A stretch of 64,000 bases of DNA, taken from Hormiphora californensis (lineage: Eukaryota; Ctenophora; Tentaculata; Cydippida; Pleurobrachiidae). The stretch is from positions 5,181,250-5,245,249 of the forward strand of contig CM035360.1 in the NCBI GenBank assembly GCA_020137815.1, in the 5' to 3' direction. Made by a program: the position numbers and the translations under genes. Positions 49,210 to 61,009 of the stretch are shown here, in pieces; the first letter of the stretch is position 1, and every line of letters starts with the position of its first letter. The notes below the pieces were generated by a model. That model was not told the origin of the DNA, searched no databases, and was given only the letters and a program-made list of their open reading frames with translations.

Positions 49210-52200
49210 ATGTTTTCAGTACGTTATCTTTCATTGTATCTTTTTGATTATCTGTTTTACGATGTTAAGAGAACTTATAGAACCTAATGTGACCGACCGT
49301 TGTGGTCTCATAATATAGTCTCATAATATATCAGCTACAGCTCTGGATAATGATCCGAGACAGTCACCATAACCCAGACATATATAATATAGGATTTAGG
49401 ATGGCAGATGTTCCCATACTTCTAGATAGTCTAGATAGGCATAGTAGAGTTCCAGATAGCTGCATATTATATGCGTTATTATTGTCATAAACTGACTGTA
49501 CATCGTGCAACCTCCTCGCTACGCGGCCTCACGTAGCCGCACCGGGCCTTCGGCCCGGTGCGAAGAGGAGGGTCTTATATGAGACAACGTTATTAGGTTA
49601 CAGATCTGTATGATTAAAAAAGGCTATTCTCTGATTATTAAATTAAGTCTCGAATTGTATGATTCAGTTTGCTTTGGATTCAGCAGCTGATACCATGGTG
49701 TCCACCTCCCAATTAGAGATTCGCTCACTTGTTCCCTGTGGGAGTTTTCCCAGGAACCCTCCAGAATAAAAAAAGAAGAAACAGGGTTTTTTAGTGCCCC
49801 CCCCCCCCCCCCCAAGAGTACTGATCTAAGTATATCGAACATTGAGAACGATCCCTCCATCGACACACCTCTCTTTCCAACACGGGTCTTTATTTGGAAA
49901 ATGTCCCCTGTTTTTCACGCGGTAACTCCAATTCTCTCTTCCCTATTTCAGTCAGGTCAGAAAACAGAACATCTTTTCAAAGTGCTGGTGATAGGAGATC
50001 TTGGAGTTGGGAAAACCAGTTTTATCAAGCGATATGTACACCAGTTCTTTTCAGTTCACTACAGAGCTACGGTATGATTTTCATAATCACAGGAGAATGA
50101 ACCGAACAATTTTCTGAATTTTCCCAATTCTATATTTTCACAGCCGATTCTTTGCATTGTTTGACTATCTCTCCCCGCCTAACAACTGACCCCCGGCCTA
50201 TCATATCTCAGATTGGGGTTGATTTCGCGTTAAAAGTAATAAACTGGGACGAAGACACGTTAATAAGATTACAGTTGTGGGATATTGCTGGCCAGGAACG
50301 ATTCGGGAACATGACCAGGGTGAGTAAAATCCCAATTTATTCACATAACATTTGTACCGTCCGTTCATGCCGAATGCCACATGACACGACCCTGTCACGT
50401 GATACCCCACTCCCCCCCCCCCCGCCCTGATAAAAGCAGGTACAGAGCGCAATTCAATAAGATTAATCATTAAAGGGCCCATTACTTTGATGTATATGAT
50501 ACCCCGGCCCCAGTATTATTGGATTCTGCTTCCTCGAAAAAAAATATCACTTGGTTGAAGTGAGGGGCCTGAGAAAAAGAATGAGATTTGAAACTAGGAA
50601 TGTCTTTTTTCTTAGAATTAATCTCACTCGATCCTCGTGAACCCAGTAAGACAAACAAAGTCAGTTTCGTAGAAATAGCTTCTCTGTGGTTAGTAGCTGC
50701 AGAGTAACGGGTGACAACTAAAAATGTTCCCTAATTTAAAACGGCTGTAGAATTTTTTCCCCGCCCGGGTGAAGGCCGAAGGCCTTCACCCGGATGCCTT
50801 TTGCAAAAAGGCATAGGGGTTTAGAAATCTAAACGGATATAGTGACTATGTGTAGCAAGTCAGCTCTCTTGTCCCGTTTCAGGTTGCGAGGGGCAACATG
50901 TAGCAACTAGAGCCGCGCACACAACAACAACCTGCTCCTTCATAAACCACTTCATTGAACCGTTTTCAGGAAATGTCTGGCGCGCGATTCCGCAATGTGG
51001 CGCGCAATTTAGTGCAACTGAAACACAAGGATTTGTTCTATACTGTTTGGGTGATCTATAAATGATCCGAAATGTCTGTCCCGCCGTCATGTTAGGAATA
51101 GGAATGAAAGGTTGGCGGGGAAACATAGCATTATGAAACCCGATAGTTGATTTATCAGTCGTTTGAAGATTTTGCGCGCTCATGATCACTGCTAGCTGGG
51201 GGATTTAACACCCTGCTCGCGATTTATCAGGCCAGTGTCCTTTTTCACGCGTTTCTCTTCATTTGAATAACATGCGTGTAAAATTCTAAGTATTGAAAAT
51301 GTGTGTAAACACACAGTTCTGTCAACAAAAGAAAGGGGAAACATGTCTGCAACACGTTTCAATGTTATCTCTCTCATAAGGAGTGAAAAGAATCACATTC
51401 CATTCATTTCTCTCTCTCATTGTCTCTTTTACTGTTCATTACCTCTGACAGTGTGTATTGCCCCTAATCTTTCTCTCTCTTTCTCAAACATGTTAGGAAC
51501 AGTAGACACTAAGTCTACACACATTTTCAGGGTATCTGTTGACTATTTACCAGCAGTTCTAGTGTGTTTCACCTTGTGTTGTGTCTCTTATTTGTGTGTA
51601 ATTACTATCGGGTTTCATAAAATATGAACGTTTGTTAGCCTATCGCGTTATAGGTTTAAATCACCTCCCCCTCACCCTCGGCTGGCGCCTCGGGATCGGA
51701 GTCGGGATTTAAACCAGTTTAATCGCCCTACCGGGCGATTAAACTCCAGTTGGCTGTCCCCAGCTCGCGCTGGGAACAGCCAACTTCATAACGCGCCAGT
51801 CTACAAACGTTCATACTTCATATGAAACATAATGCATTTATTCTTGTTCTCTTTTGAGATACAGCTTCGGGCTAGTGATAGAACCGTTTTTCAGACAATT
51901 TTGTATCGGAGTTAGGTTGCTAGCTGAAAATATCATGGGTCTAGCAGGCCTAGGAACTTTCTAGGAATGTATGGGTCTAGCAGGCCTAGGAACTTTCTAG
52001 GAATGTATGGGTCTAGCAGGCCTAGGAACTTTCTAGGAATGTATGGGTCTAGCAGGCCTAGGAACTTTCTAGGAATGTATGGGTCTAGCTGGCCTAAGAA
52101 CTTTTTAGGGATGTATGGGTCTATCTGGCCTAGGAACTTTCTAGGAAGGTATGGGTCTAGCTGGCCTAGGAACTTTCTAGGAAGGTATAGGTCTAGCAGG

Positions 52201-55200
52201 CCTAGGAACTTTCTAGGAAGGTATTATGGGTCTAGCTGGCCTAGGAACTTTCTAGGAAGGTATAGGTCTAGCAGGCCTAGGAACTTTTTAGGAAGGTATG
52301 GGTCTAGCTGACCTAGGAACTTTCTAGGAATGTATGGGTCTATCTGGCCTAGGAACTTTCTAGGAAGGTATAGGTCTAGCTGGTCTAGGAACTTTCTAGG
52401 AAGGTATGGGTCTAGCTGGCCTAGGAACTTTCTAGGAATGTATGGGTCTAGCTGGCCTAGGAACTTTCTAGGAAGGTATAGGTCTAGCAGGCCTAGGAAC
52501 TTTCTAGGAAGGTATTATGGGTCTAGCTGGCCTAGGAACTTTCTAGGAAGGTATAGGTCTAGCAGGCCTAGGAACTTTTTAGGAAGGTATGGGTCTAGCT
52601 GACCTAGGAACTTTCTAGGAATGTATGGGTCTATCTGGCCTAGGAACTTTCTAGGAAGGTATAGGTCTAGCTGGTCTAGGAACTTTCTAGGAAGGTATGG
52701 GTCTAGCTGGCCTAGGAACTTTCTAGGAATGTATGGGTCTATCTGGCCTAGGAACTTTCTAGGAAGGTATGGGTCTAGCAGGCCTAGGAACTTTCTAGGA
52801 ATGTATGGGTCTAGCTGGCCTAGGAACTTTCTAGGAATGTATGGGTCTAGCTGGCCTAGGAACTTTCTAGGAAGGTATAGGTCTAGCTGGCCTAGGAACT
52901 TTCTAGCAAGGTATGGGTCTAGATGGCCTAGGAACTTTCTAGGAAGGTATGGGTCTAGCTGGCCTAGGAGCTTTCTAGGAAGGTATAGGTCTAGCTGGCC
53001 TAGGAACTTTCTAGGAATGTATGGGTCTAGCTGGCCTAGGAACTTTCTAGGAATGTATGGGTCTAGCTGGCCTAGGAACTTTCTAGGAAGGTATGGGTCT
53101 AGCTGGCCTAGGAACTTTCTAGCAAGGTATGGGTCTAGCTGGTCTAGGAACTTTCTAGGAATGTATGGGTCTAGCTGGCCTAGGAACTTTCTAGCAAGGT
53201 ATGGGTCTAGCTGGCCTAGGAACTTTCTAGGAATGTATGGGTCTAGCTGGCCTAGGAACTTTCTAGGAAGGTATGGGTCTCGCAGGCCTAGGAACTTTCT
53301 AGGAAGGTATGGGCTAGCAGGTCTAGGAACTTTCTAGCAAGCTATGGGTCTAGCAGGCCTAGGAACTTTCTAGGAAGGTATGGGTCTAGCTGGCCTAGGA
53401 ACTTTCTAGGAATGCATGGGTCTAGCTGGCCTAGGAACTTTCTAGGAATGTATGGGTCTAGATGGCCTAGGAACTTTCTAGGAAGGTATGGGTCTAGCTG
53501 GTCTAGGAACTTTCTAGGAATGCATGGGTCTAGCTGGCCTAGGAACTTTCTAGCAAGGTATGGGTCTCAGTAATCTAGCAGGCCTAGGCCAGGATTAATG
53601 AATATTCCGGGAAAACTTGGACCTAGTCCCAGCTGGCCTGGTATTATTCTGGGAAGGTCTGGACCTAAATGGCTTAGGAACATTCTAGGAATGTATGACC
53701 GTGATAGCACGTGGGGATTAACCAAGTTTGTCTGGTTTTATTCATATGGTGAGCCACCTGCCGTATTTTAGCAGGAACTTGTAAAGTGAATATATCAGCT
53801 CATTTATATTTGTGTAGTAGTTCCGTGGAACGGGATAGAAATTACATGAATAAATGTGGGGTCAGTACTCAGTTGGTGAAGTAGAAACAGTTTGAAGTTA
53901 CATAAAAATTTCATAAACCATATATGAATGGGGATATGCGAGAATATTTTATATATTTTTAGGAAAATATAGAGGGAGGAAGGGAGGGAGAAGAAAGAAA
54001 ATATCTCAGGAATATCATGTTTTCTGTAAACTTCATACTTTGAACTTGCAGCTCTGGAGAAAGTTGGAAAGATTCAATATCATATGGAAGTGAAACTTTG
54101 AGGGGCATGGTAGTGCCAAGCTATTTATCGAAGTTCATTGGTATCCTGGTTCGACAAGAAGTTCATTGATATGATTATTGATTGAATCAGTATCGATCCC
54201 TGTAACTTGGAGATAGATCCTGAAGTAGACAACAGAATATAACATGTATGTGAGGGAGAATATGTAGAGAATATATAGATCATCTGCTCATTTTGTAAAC
54301 TGTACAGCCGAAAGGAGAAAACCATATACTTTCTCAGCTCATCATGGATGATATGTAATTGTATCAAGTATATCCAGGGGGCATACCGCACTGTATTTGT
54401 CTGTGCTCAAACATACACATTATTTAGATAGCCTACTGCATATTCAGCGCAGAAGAGTATGCGATATATCTAGTCGCCTGACATTGTACGTCTGTCTATG
54501 CTATGGACAATTCAAATAAATTTAGGCTACTACCGCAACTCTAACCAAGTCTTGTCCACCCCAAGTCTCCCACTATACTAACTCTACTCTAACCAAATCC
54601 CATTTCCCAGGTCTACTACAAGGAAGCGGTGGCAGCTATTATTGTGTTCGACTCAACACGACAGTCAACATTTGATGCAGTGTTAACGTGGAAGAACGAT
54701 CTGGACAGTAAGGTGTTGTTACCCAATGGGGAGCCTGTACCCTGCCTTCTACTCAGCAATAAGGTACGTGATAAACAAAACTGGAATTTTGTAGGTTTAG
54801 TATATCCACCCCTTACACCTGACAGGCCTGTCAGTACGATACCTGACCATTTCTGAGAATACGGTCACTGCAGCAGTGACCATTATCAGAAAGGGTCAGT
54901 GCGATGACTGGCAGTGACAGGCTGAGAAGCGTTGAGGCATGTTTCATGCTTCACTTGTCAGGTGTGAAACATGTCGACACTCGACGTACCAATGTTATTC
55001 TTTCACCTGCTTCTTACTGCAGTTTGTTTAGCTAGTATTATATCTCTTCCTCTCCCTCTACTCACCTCCCTACCCGGCTACCTCTCACACCATGACATTT
55101 AGCCACCTGTTGACCTGCTGCAATGTGTGTGCCCCTAAATATATAACCTGGCAGATGATTCTTAGAAATCTAGAAAAGACCCAGGCTGCACGTGTGTGTT

Positions 55201-57378
55201 TTTAGCAGAAATCTACTGCACGTGTGTTTGTGTATCATCGGATTATATAATTCCGGGTATTATGTTGCACCACATATCCTACTTGAGTACCATGCTGACT
55301 AAATAAACATGCTGGGTACTGAGTTTCCGTCTTAGTACCCTCCACCAGCAGAGTATACACACGCATGCACACTGTTATAATACACAGCCAGCAGGGTGCC
55401 TGCAGATCATATTTTAACACACCACCCAAATTAGATTAATTGTACACTATAGCTGGGGTGGACAATCATTGGATGTGTATAATCATGTGATAGCACCTTT
55501 TTGTAGCAATGTATATGGTCCAACCATGCATTCTGAAACCTAGCCCCCACCTGGTGTACCAGATGAATCCATTGTATGCATGATACTACTCATTCAAATA
55601 GTACAGGTGGGGAGCAGGTGCTGAATTCAATCTCCCCTCCTCTCCCCTCCTCTCCTCTCCTCTATTCAAATGAGGTCTAGTGTAATGATGCATGGTCCTA
55701 GGTACATTATATTTAGAGTAGCCCTGGCTTTTATAGACTTGGGTATCATTCTCCAACGTTAGGGTACCGGCAACCAAAGATATTGGGTGAACATGTTAGA
55801 CTCTCCAAAATATATCAGCTTGGTATTTATCCCTTTGGGGACGATAAGCCCCCTGTCGCAAGCACTGGGTAACCTGTGACCCAATCGTCCCTAAAGGGTT
55901 AGATCAAAATGATCTTAGCCTCATATGAGTCACTAAAAAAGGTCGGTGGTTGTCATAACTTCAGCAAATGAAGTCACCAACTATATGTGGTTTGAGATGC
56001 AGTGAGGACACATGCACGTAGCTTTTGCAGCAGGTTGCAGTGGTTTTGACTTTTGGAAATTATAAAATGGTCCACACTGCTAGAGATAATCACATGTGAC
56101 GTTAATTCTTATCTGGTATATACTTTGCATGCAGCTTTGGAGTTTGGAAAATAAAAAACTAATCCTCACAATTGCTTCTGCAGTAGAACTCCAGTCAAAT
56201 AATAGTTGATCCATAAAAAGTTCGAAATTTGAAACTATAAGGTGTGTCCTGAATCCGTCCCGTTAGTATGTTAGTGTTTCTCTTTCTTCGCCCTGTCTGA
56301 TGACGCCTGGAACTCAGGGAATTCCATTGTAGCTCTACATTTCTTTCTCTCTATCTTTCTGTCTCTATATCTCTCCCTTACTTACTTTCTCTCTCTCCCT
56401 CTCTCTCTCCCTTACTTTCTCACTCTCTCCGTTTTCGATTATAACTAAATTCCCTGATTTTAAACCAATCCGTCATCTACCATAAAACAATTTATCGCCC
56501 TCCAAGCCCCTTTGAAGTCCAACCAATCCAAATGTCCATTCACTCGTCGAGAAATACTAGTTTTCATGCAATTTAGACTTCGGTACTCCTTGGAACATAT
56601 AATTCAAAGTGGAACTACCACTAGCTTGTCTTGCTCAACCCTGTAATGTAAAGGAGGGTTAGAACATAACTACCACTAGCGAGTCACACTAGTATTTCCC
56701 ATTTTCATGCATGAATTATAGCATGTTAATGTTATTTCACCGTTCAGTTTCAACCTTTATTATATTTTACCCCCGCGTTCGATTCTCCCGAGTCCTAATG
56801 TGTTAGGTAGGGCGCCTACCACCATCTCTCTGCCTCTCTCTCCCACTCTATTTTTTATCGATCCTGGGTGACCTATAATAGATTAGATTCAACCTCCCTA
56901 CATCATCTTCTCTCCCTTCAGTGCGACGAACCCAAAGACGGCAACCTATCGAATCCAGCCTTTCTGGACAGTTTCTGTAAACAGGAGGGGTTTATTGGTT
57001 GGTTTGATACTTCTGCGAAACACAACATTAATGTGACCGAGTCCGCTACCTTCCTTGTCAAACATGTACGTATTATTATCTGACCACGGTTCTCGCTCCG
57101 ATGAGGAAATGAGAATAGGGTCAGGACAATGCTCTGACAGTTTATCTGTGTTTATTTAATGCCAGCTAAACGGTCTGGAGATGATCAGAGTTTGTATGGG
57201 CCTGTATTTTCTTAATACGCTGCACCAATTAACGACAATTCGACATAGTTAGGCGAGGTCGATTTGTAGATTGTTGTTTTAGTGACGGCCCAGCGACTTT
57301 GAAACGGGCTCTGAAAGATACATTAAAGTGCGTGGGGCTGATTTGTTATTTTAACAAATGGTGACAATGTGACATGTA

Positions 57379-57448
<70 letters not shown>

Positions 57449-57590
57449 ACCTATCTCTATCTATACCTCCCTCTCTCAGATTTTGGAGACGACAGAACAA
57501 ATGCAGCTCCAGTCACCGAGACAAGATGAAGGACTGAAGGTGTCTAATGGACATGGGGGTGCTCCCAAGAAGTCAGATGGTTGCTGTTGA
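49210..57590 (+). CDS. RAB32: Rab32/38-family small GTPase
   Basis: Six coding exons, 49210-49218, 49952-50071, 50212-50319, 54611-54763, 56922-57065 and 57480-57590, all phase 0, give 214 aa. Marks in order: P-loop GDLGVGKTS, switch I YRATIGVDFALKV, switch II WDIAGQERFGNMTR (Ile in place of the usual Thr is typical of Rab32/38), VFDSTRQSTFDAV, WKNDLDSKV, the base-binding LLSNKCD split over the exon 4/5 junction, ETSAK-equivalent WFDTSAKHNINV, and a double-cysteine prenylation end GCC. Rab32/38 directs traffic to lysosome-related organelles and mitochondria-associated membranes and anchors PKA in vertebrates. The 9-nt first exon (MFS) is the least certain; it is supported by a good donor and by phase. 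Intron 3 holds large repeats. Confidence 0.94.
49509..49577. repeat. Y-shaped hairpin repeat, copy 2
   Basis: Same fold as at 42591-42663: outer stem CCTCCTC/GAGGAGG, hairpin GCTACG/CGTAGC, hairpin GCACCGGGCC-TTC-GGCCCGGTGC. The loop is inverted and the outer stem differs by paired changes. In Rab intron 1. Confidence 0.8.
50754..50824. repeat. Double-hairpin repeat, copy 1
   Basis: CCGGGTGAAGGCC-GAA-GGCCTTCACCCGG (50765-50793) is followed at once by ATGCCTTTTGCAAAAAGGCAT (50794-50814). Flanks TTTTCCCCGCC and AGGGGTTTAG are shared, inverted, with 61895-61964. Confidence 0.85.
51715..51788. repeat. Adjacent hairpins in Rab intron 3
   Basis: GTTTAATCGCCC-TACC-GGGCGATTAAAC is followed by AGTTGGCTGTCCCCAGC/GCTGGGAACAGCCAACT (one mismatch). 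A third locus with the two-hairpin pattern, but a different sequence. Confidence 0.7.
51931..53600. repeat. 36-bp minisatellite in Rab intron 3
   Basis: About 45 copies of a 36-bp unit (GGGTCTAGCTGGCCTAGGAA then CTTTCTAGGAAGGTAT). Each unit has CCTAG and CTAGG six bases apart, so each can fold. A 39-bp variant recurs 291 bp apart, showing a higher-order repeat (about 52210-52500 and 52501-52790). Because 36 is a multiple of three, long open frames result (YGSSWPRNFLGM repeat), which are not genes. Decayed units continue to about 53700. Confidence 0.95.
53701..54610. other. Rest of Rab intron 3
   Basis: AT-rich intron with no element recognised. Confidence 0.4.
54764..56921. other. Rab intron 4
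   Basis: Contains overlapping short inverted repeats at 54815-54970 (CACCTGACAGGCCTGTCAG; GGTCACTGCAGCAGTGACC), a TCTCCCCTCC run at 55635-55662, and CT-rich runs at 56340-56430. The only element classified is at 55831-55898. Confidence 0.5.
55831..55898. mobile_element. 68-bp piggyBac-like terminal remnant
   Basis: CCCTTTGGGGACGAT and ATCGTCCCTAAAGGG are inverse with one mismatch and resemble the ends of the two larger TTAA elements. Flanks are TTAT and TTAG, not exact TTAA, so either the site has mutated or the resemblance is to ends only. Confidence 0.5.
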
Positions 57591-59553
57591 GGGATACTGC
57601 GACATGACCTTGTCCAACCCAAGGAAGTCGAGAAAGGGATCAAAAAAAGAGAGAGAGTCAGGCAGAAAAACATTATGTGTATTCTTGTCTGTTTATTGTT
57701 TGTTTGTTTGTTTGTCAAACAGTTTGTCAAACAGTTTTAACTTTTGATATACTGGACTCATCGAGAATGAGACATCATTAATCAGAGATATCAGAGAGAG
57801 AGAGAGAGAGTGATCTGTGAGAGAGGGAGTGAAATATATTATCAGAGCGGTGTAAAATGAAAGAAACAATTGTGGGTGACCGAGATGTTCAAGGCGAAGT
57901 GCAGTGTGCTCAGTACTTTGTATGTGTGAAAAGCAACCTCACAACATGGATATTGCATCTAAAGTGGGATTTTTTGAAGTCGTCACCTGCACCCCCGAAT
58001 GTGGGATGATAACTTCAAAAAATCCTACTTTAGTCTCCTACCGAGCTAATTTAAGTATATGATGATTGATAATTGATTAGGAATACTGCTGTTGTATCAG
58101 TTATCAGATCCAATTCTTTGCAATGAATTAAATCAACTGTGTTTTATTTTGAAATTCCATCCAACGATCCTGTCATACCTTCCCCTTTAATCGCTCAGAA
58201 TTCAGACCAGATCGGCGCCACTAGAAAGATCCAGGGGACATGTGTGCTGAGTGCTCCATATCACATTTGCATGGGAGAAATAGGATATTATTCCCAAGGG
58301 TAGAATGTCGGCAGGACTTTATCATCCTTGTCTCTACTCTCTATCCCAATACAGCATACAAAGTTCGATTCTTGTCCTAATTTCTTCCTCCTTTTCCCCC
58401 ACACATGTCCACATTAATAACTATATAACTCACTCTTGTTGGATTCTCCGAAAGACATTTGTTCCCCGAATCCACCCTGGATCTAGCCTCTGATGATCCA
58501 TCTCGAAAATTATATTTCTGCTTTTTTCGTAGAAAGTGTGGCTGGAATTTTATTAACTGGCACGCGCGCTCCTCTCAGAATAGTGAAAGCACACTAGCGT
58601 CAAATTGCGCGCCAGATCCAACAAGTCCCTCGCGCACACCGTGGTTTAGTTAAAACCACTTCCTCCTTCCAAAAAACACGAGCAGGTCAGCTGACATGCA
58701 AGTGTTTTTGACGTCAGGTGGCCTCTGATGACCACTGTCAAGCCACTCGAACCCTGCAACAGTTCCGGTTCCATTGATAACGAAATTTAAAAACGTTTAT
58801 TGCTGTTGGAAAAAAAGTACTCTCTCAATACCAAAGATAACACATTTTCCCTCTGGAAACAAGACCTCAAAATTACACACTGTTGCTATGTGACCCGATA
58901 TAGTTCCCACGGGGGATGTGTCACCATAGCAACCCGTCCTAGCAACCTCACGACCTCAGATACAAACGGGTCCTTCCCCAAGTAACTCTCAAACAACGCG
59001 GGAGAAGGACCCGAATGCCCGGGGGTTGGAGCAATGTGGAAATGACACGGTTGCTATGGACACCAACTCGATATATTTCCCACGAGCCTAGCAATGGATA
59101 TGATGTTTACTGCTAAGATACATAGAACAGAGTGGAATAAAATATATTGGCACATGCCCAGATCTAACTCCCTCTCTCACAGAGTCAACAAAACACTCTC
59201 TCTGATCTCCCAGAGCGTTCTGGGAAAATATTAAAAAATCCTGACAGTTCACTACCATTTTGCTTTTGTGGATGTTGTGAAAAATTAGGGTAAAAATCTT
59301 CAATAAAAAGCACAGTTAGACACAAGAACGTGACTACAGTAGAAATAGCTGTAAACTGACAATATCTCTCTTTGGTTATCACGCGATATATAAAAGAATA
59401 CAAGCAACAGACGAAATTATTAAAATTATTAATTAATTTAAGTGGGTAATTAAAAAAATCTTCCAAGGAGTCCATTTCTCCGTACATAAAATATATCTCG
59501 GGCAGTAATAAGCCGGGAGTCCTTTCTCTCTTCTTATAAATATGTAGTACAGG
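57591..59553. other. Intergenic between Rab and the Tudor gene (convergent)
   Basis: Rab 3' UTR and Tudor 3' UTR. Contains a 71-bp hairpin at 57961-58031 (AAAGTGGGATTTTTTGAAGT / ACTTCAAAAAATCCTACTTT) similar in its arms to the 40992 MITE. Short open frames have no recognisable content. Confidence 0.45.
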
Positions 59554-60874
59554 TTACATTCCCATTAGCTTGTCGACAAGGTTGGCACCTCCGAATGTGA
59601 TCTGACACACACAAACATCATCCTTCCATTCGACTGGGGTAACTGTCACCTGGGGAGGGGGAGAGAGGGGGTTATATGTGGAGGGGGAGATGGGGTTATA
59701 TGTGGAGGGAGAGATGGGCCGTTTTATTAGGAGTGTGATGGTTATCGGGTGTTGGGTGATCAGAGTAAGGTAAGCGCCATTGAGACTTGAAAAAGTAGCT
59801 CATGGGGAGATGATGAGTTATCCAATTATTACCTCTTGTTCAGCAAGTCCAGCCAGAACACCATCCTTACTAGGACTCCATTCCTTCTGCTCACTAAGAC
59901 AACACGGTACTGCCAGGGCAGGTTTCACAGCTAGACTCTCGGGGAGAACTGATAGGTTGGCCAGGGGCAGGGATTCAGAGTTACCGTAGTCACAGTATCG
60001 CACCAGGATGGTTCCGTCGGTGTTTGTAGAGATGACCTGGGCTCTGTATTTAGCTGCAGAGAGAGAGATGATGGTTGAAATTTGGGAATATCAAACTTAT
60101 AGATTTGTACAGTTTGCAGGATTTGATAGTCAAGATTTTAGGAGTAACCTACCCTCGAATTCAGCAGATAGAGCGATACAGAAGTCCCCAGGGGCAGGGG
60201 AACTGGTTAGGGGCGTTCCAGTCTCTTCAGACTCTAGTTGGGTTGAAATTTCCTCTAGATCTTGGGTCCACTGGAGAAAATATAAATTAGATATTGGGAG
60301 ATGTTTGTTAACTATATATATACTAGGGGAGATATTTGTCAATTGACTAAGTGATGAAAATACTAGCAACTTTTTGTTCTCACCTCTTCTTTCTGCACAT
60401 AGATCTCTGTTGGGTTGACAGCTACTGAGACGTAGAGACTCTGTGCTCCTTCATCCAGTCGAGAGCTAGCAACACGGACACCACTTGCACTGGGTTTCTG
60501 GGGAGAGAGGGGTGGGGTTAATAAAGTGGGTAGCAGAGCGACATGACGCTCTAGATTCAAGACATCTTGTGTTTCGGTGTTGGTTAACATCGATACCCAT
60601 GACTCACCTCTTCTTCCTCAGCGCCACCAAATCCAGGAATCCTCTTCCTCACATCAACTCCACCCTCCAGAGTTACCATAGCAACGCAAACCTCACCCTT
60701 CCAGGTTACCGGGGTAACAGTGATTGCAGTGTTCTCGGCCAGGATCTCAGCGGTGGCAGTTAGAGCCTCCTCGCTGAACGGTTCCTCAGGGATATCAGAT
60801 AGACAGATAGGCAGGGCGAGGACAGGAACGGTGGTTAGGGAGGTAGGTAGGGTGAAGATAGAGGACAGAGGTAC
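59554..60874 (-). CDS. Multi-Tudor-domain protein, C-terminal part
   Basis: Five 3' coding exons, 60874-60608, 60497-60384, 60270-60153, 60053-59833 and 59649-59554, join in phase. The fourth holds a clear Tudor core: YRAQVISTNTDGTILVRYCD then YGNSESLPLANLSVLPESL and the extended-Tudor CCLSE. The first starts in the corresponding tail of another Tudor unit (VPLSSIFTLPTSLTTVPVLA) and both units share an ITVTPVTWKGEVCV / VTVTPVEWKDDVCV motif, so at least two extended Tudor domains lie in tandem. YCDYGN contains the aromatic cage and acidic residue that bind dimethyl-arginine on PIWI proteins in germline granules. The protein ends LVDKLMGM. The 5' end was not found up to the window edge; exact TDRD type is unknown. 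Confidence 0.85.
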
Positions 60875-61009
60875 CTGGGAGGGAGAGGGTTGTGGGGTTA
60901 GTGGGTGGTGATTGGTGAAAACACAAACTGGTTATGACAAATACACATTAGACAGATCTGGGACACGGTACTGCAGACAGCTAGACAGTTATTATACAGA
61001 CAGCTAGAC

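Noticed and set aside
51967-53337. Long open frames with YGSSWPRNFLGM repeats, looking like a repeat protein
   Set aside because: A 36-bp minisatellite keeps one frame open by arithmetic; it lies inside a Rab intron, has no signal or domain, and shows no codon-level constraint.
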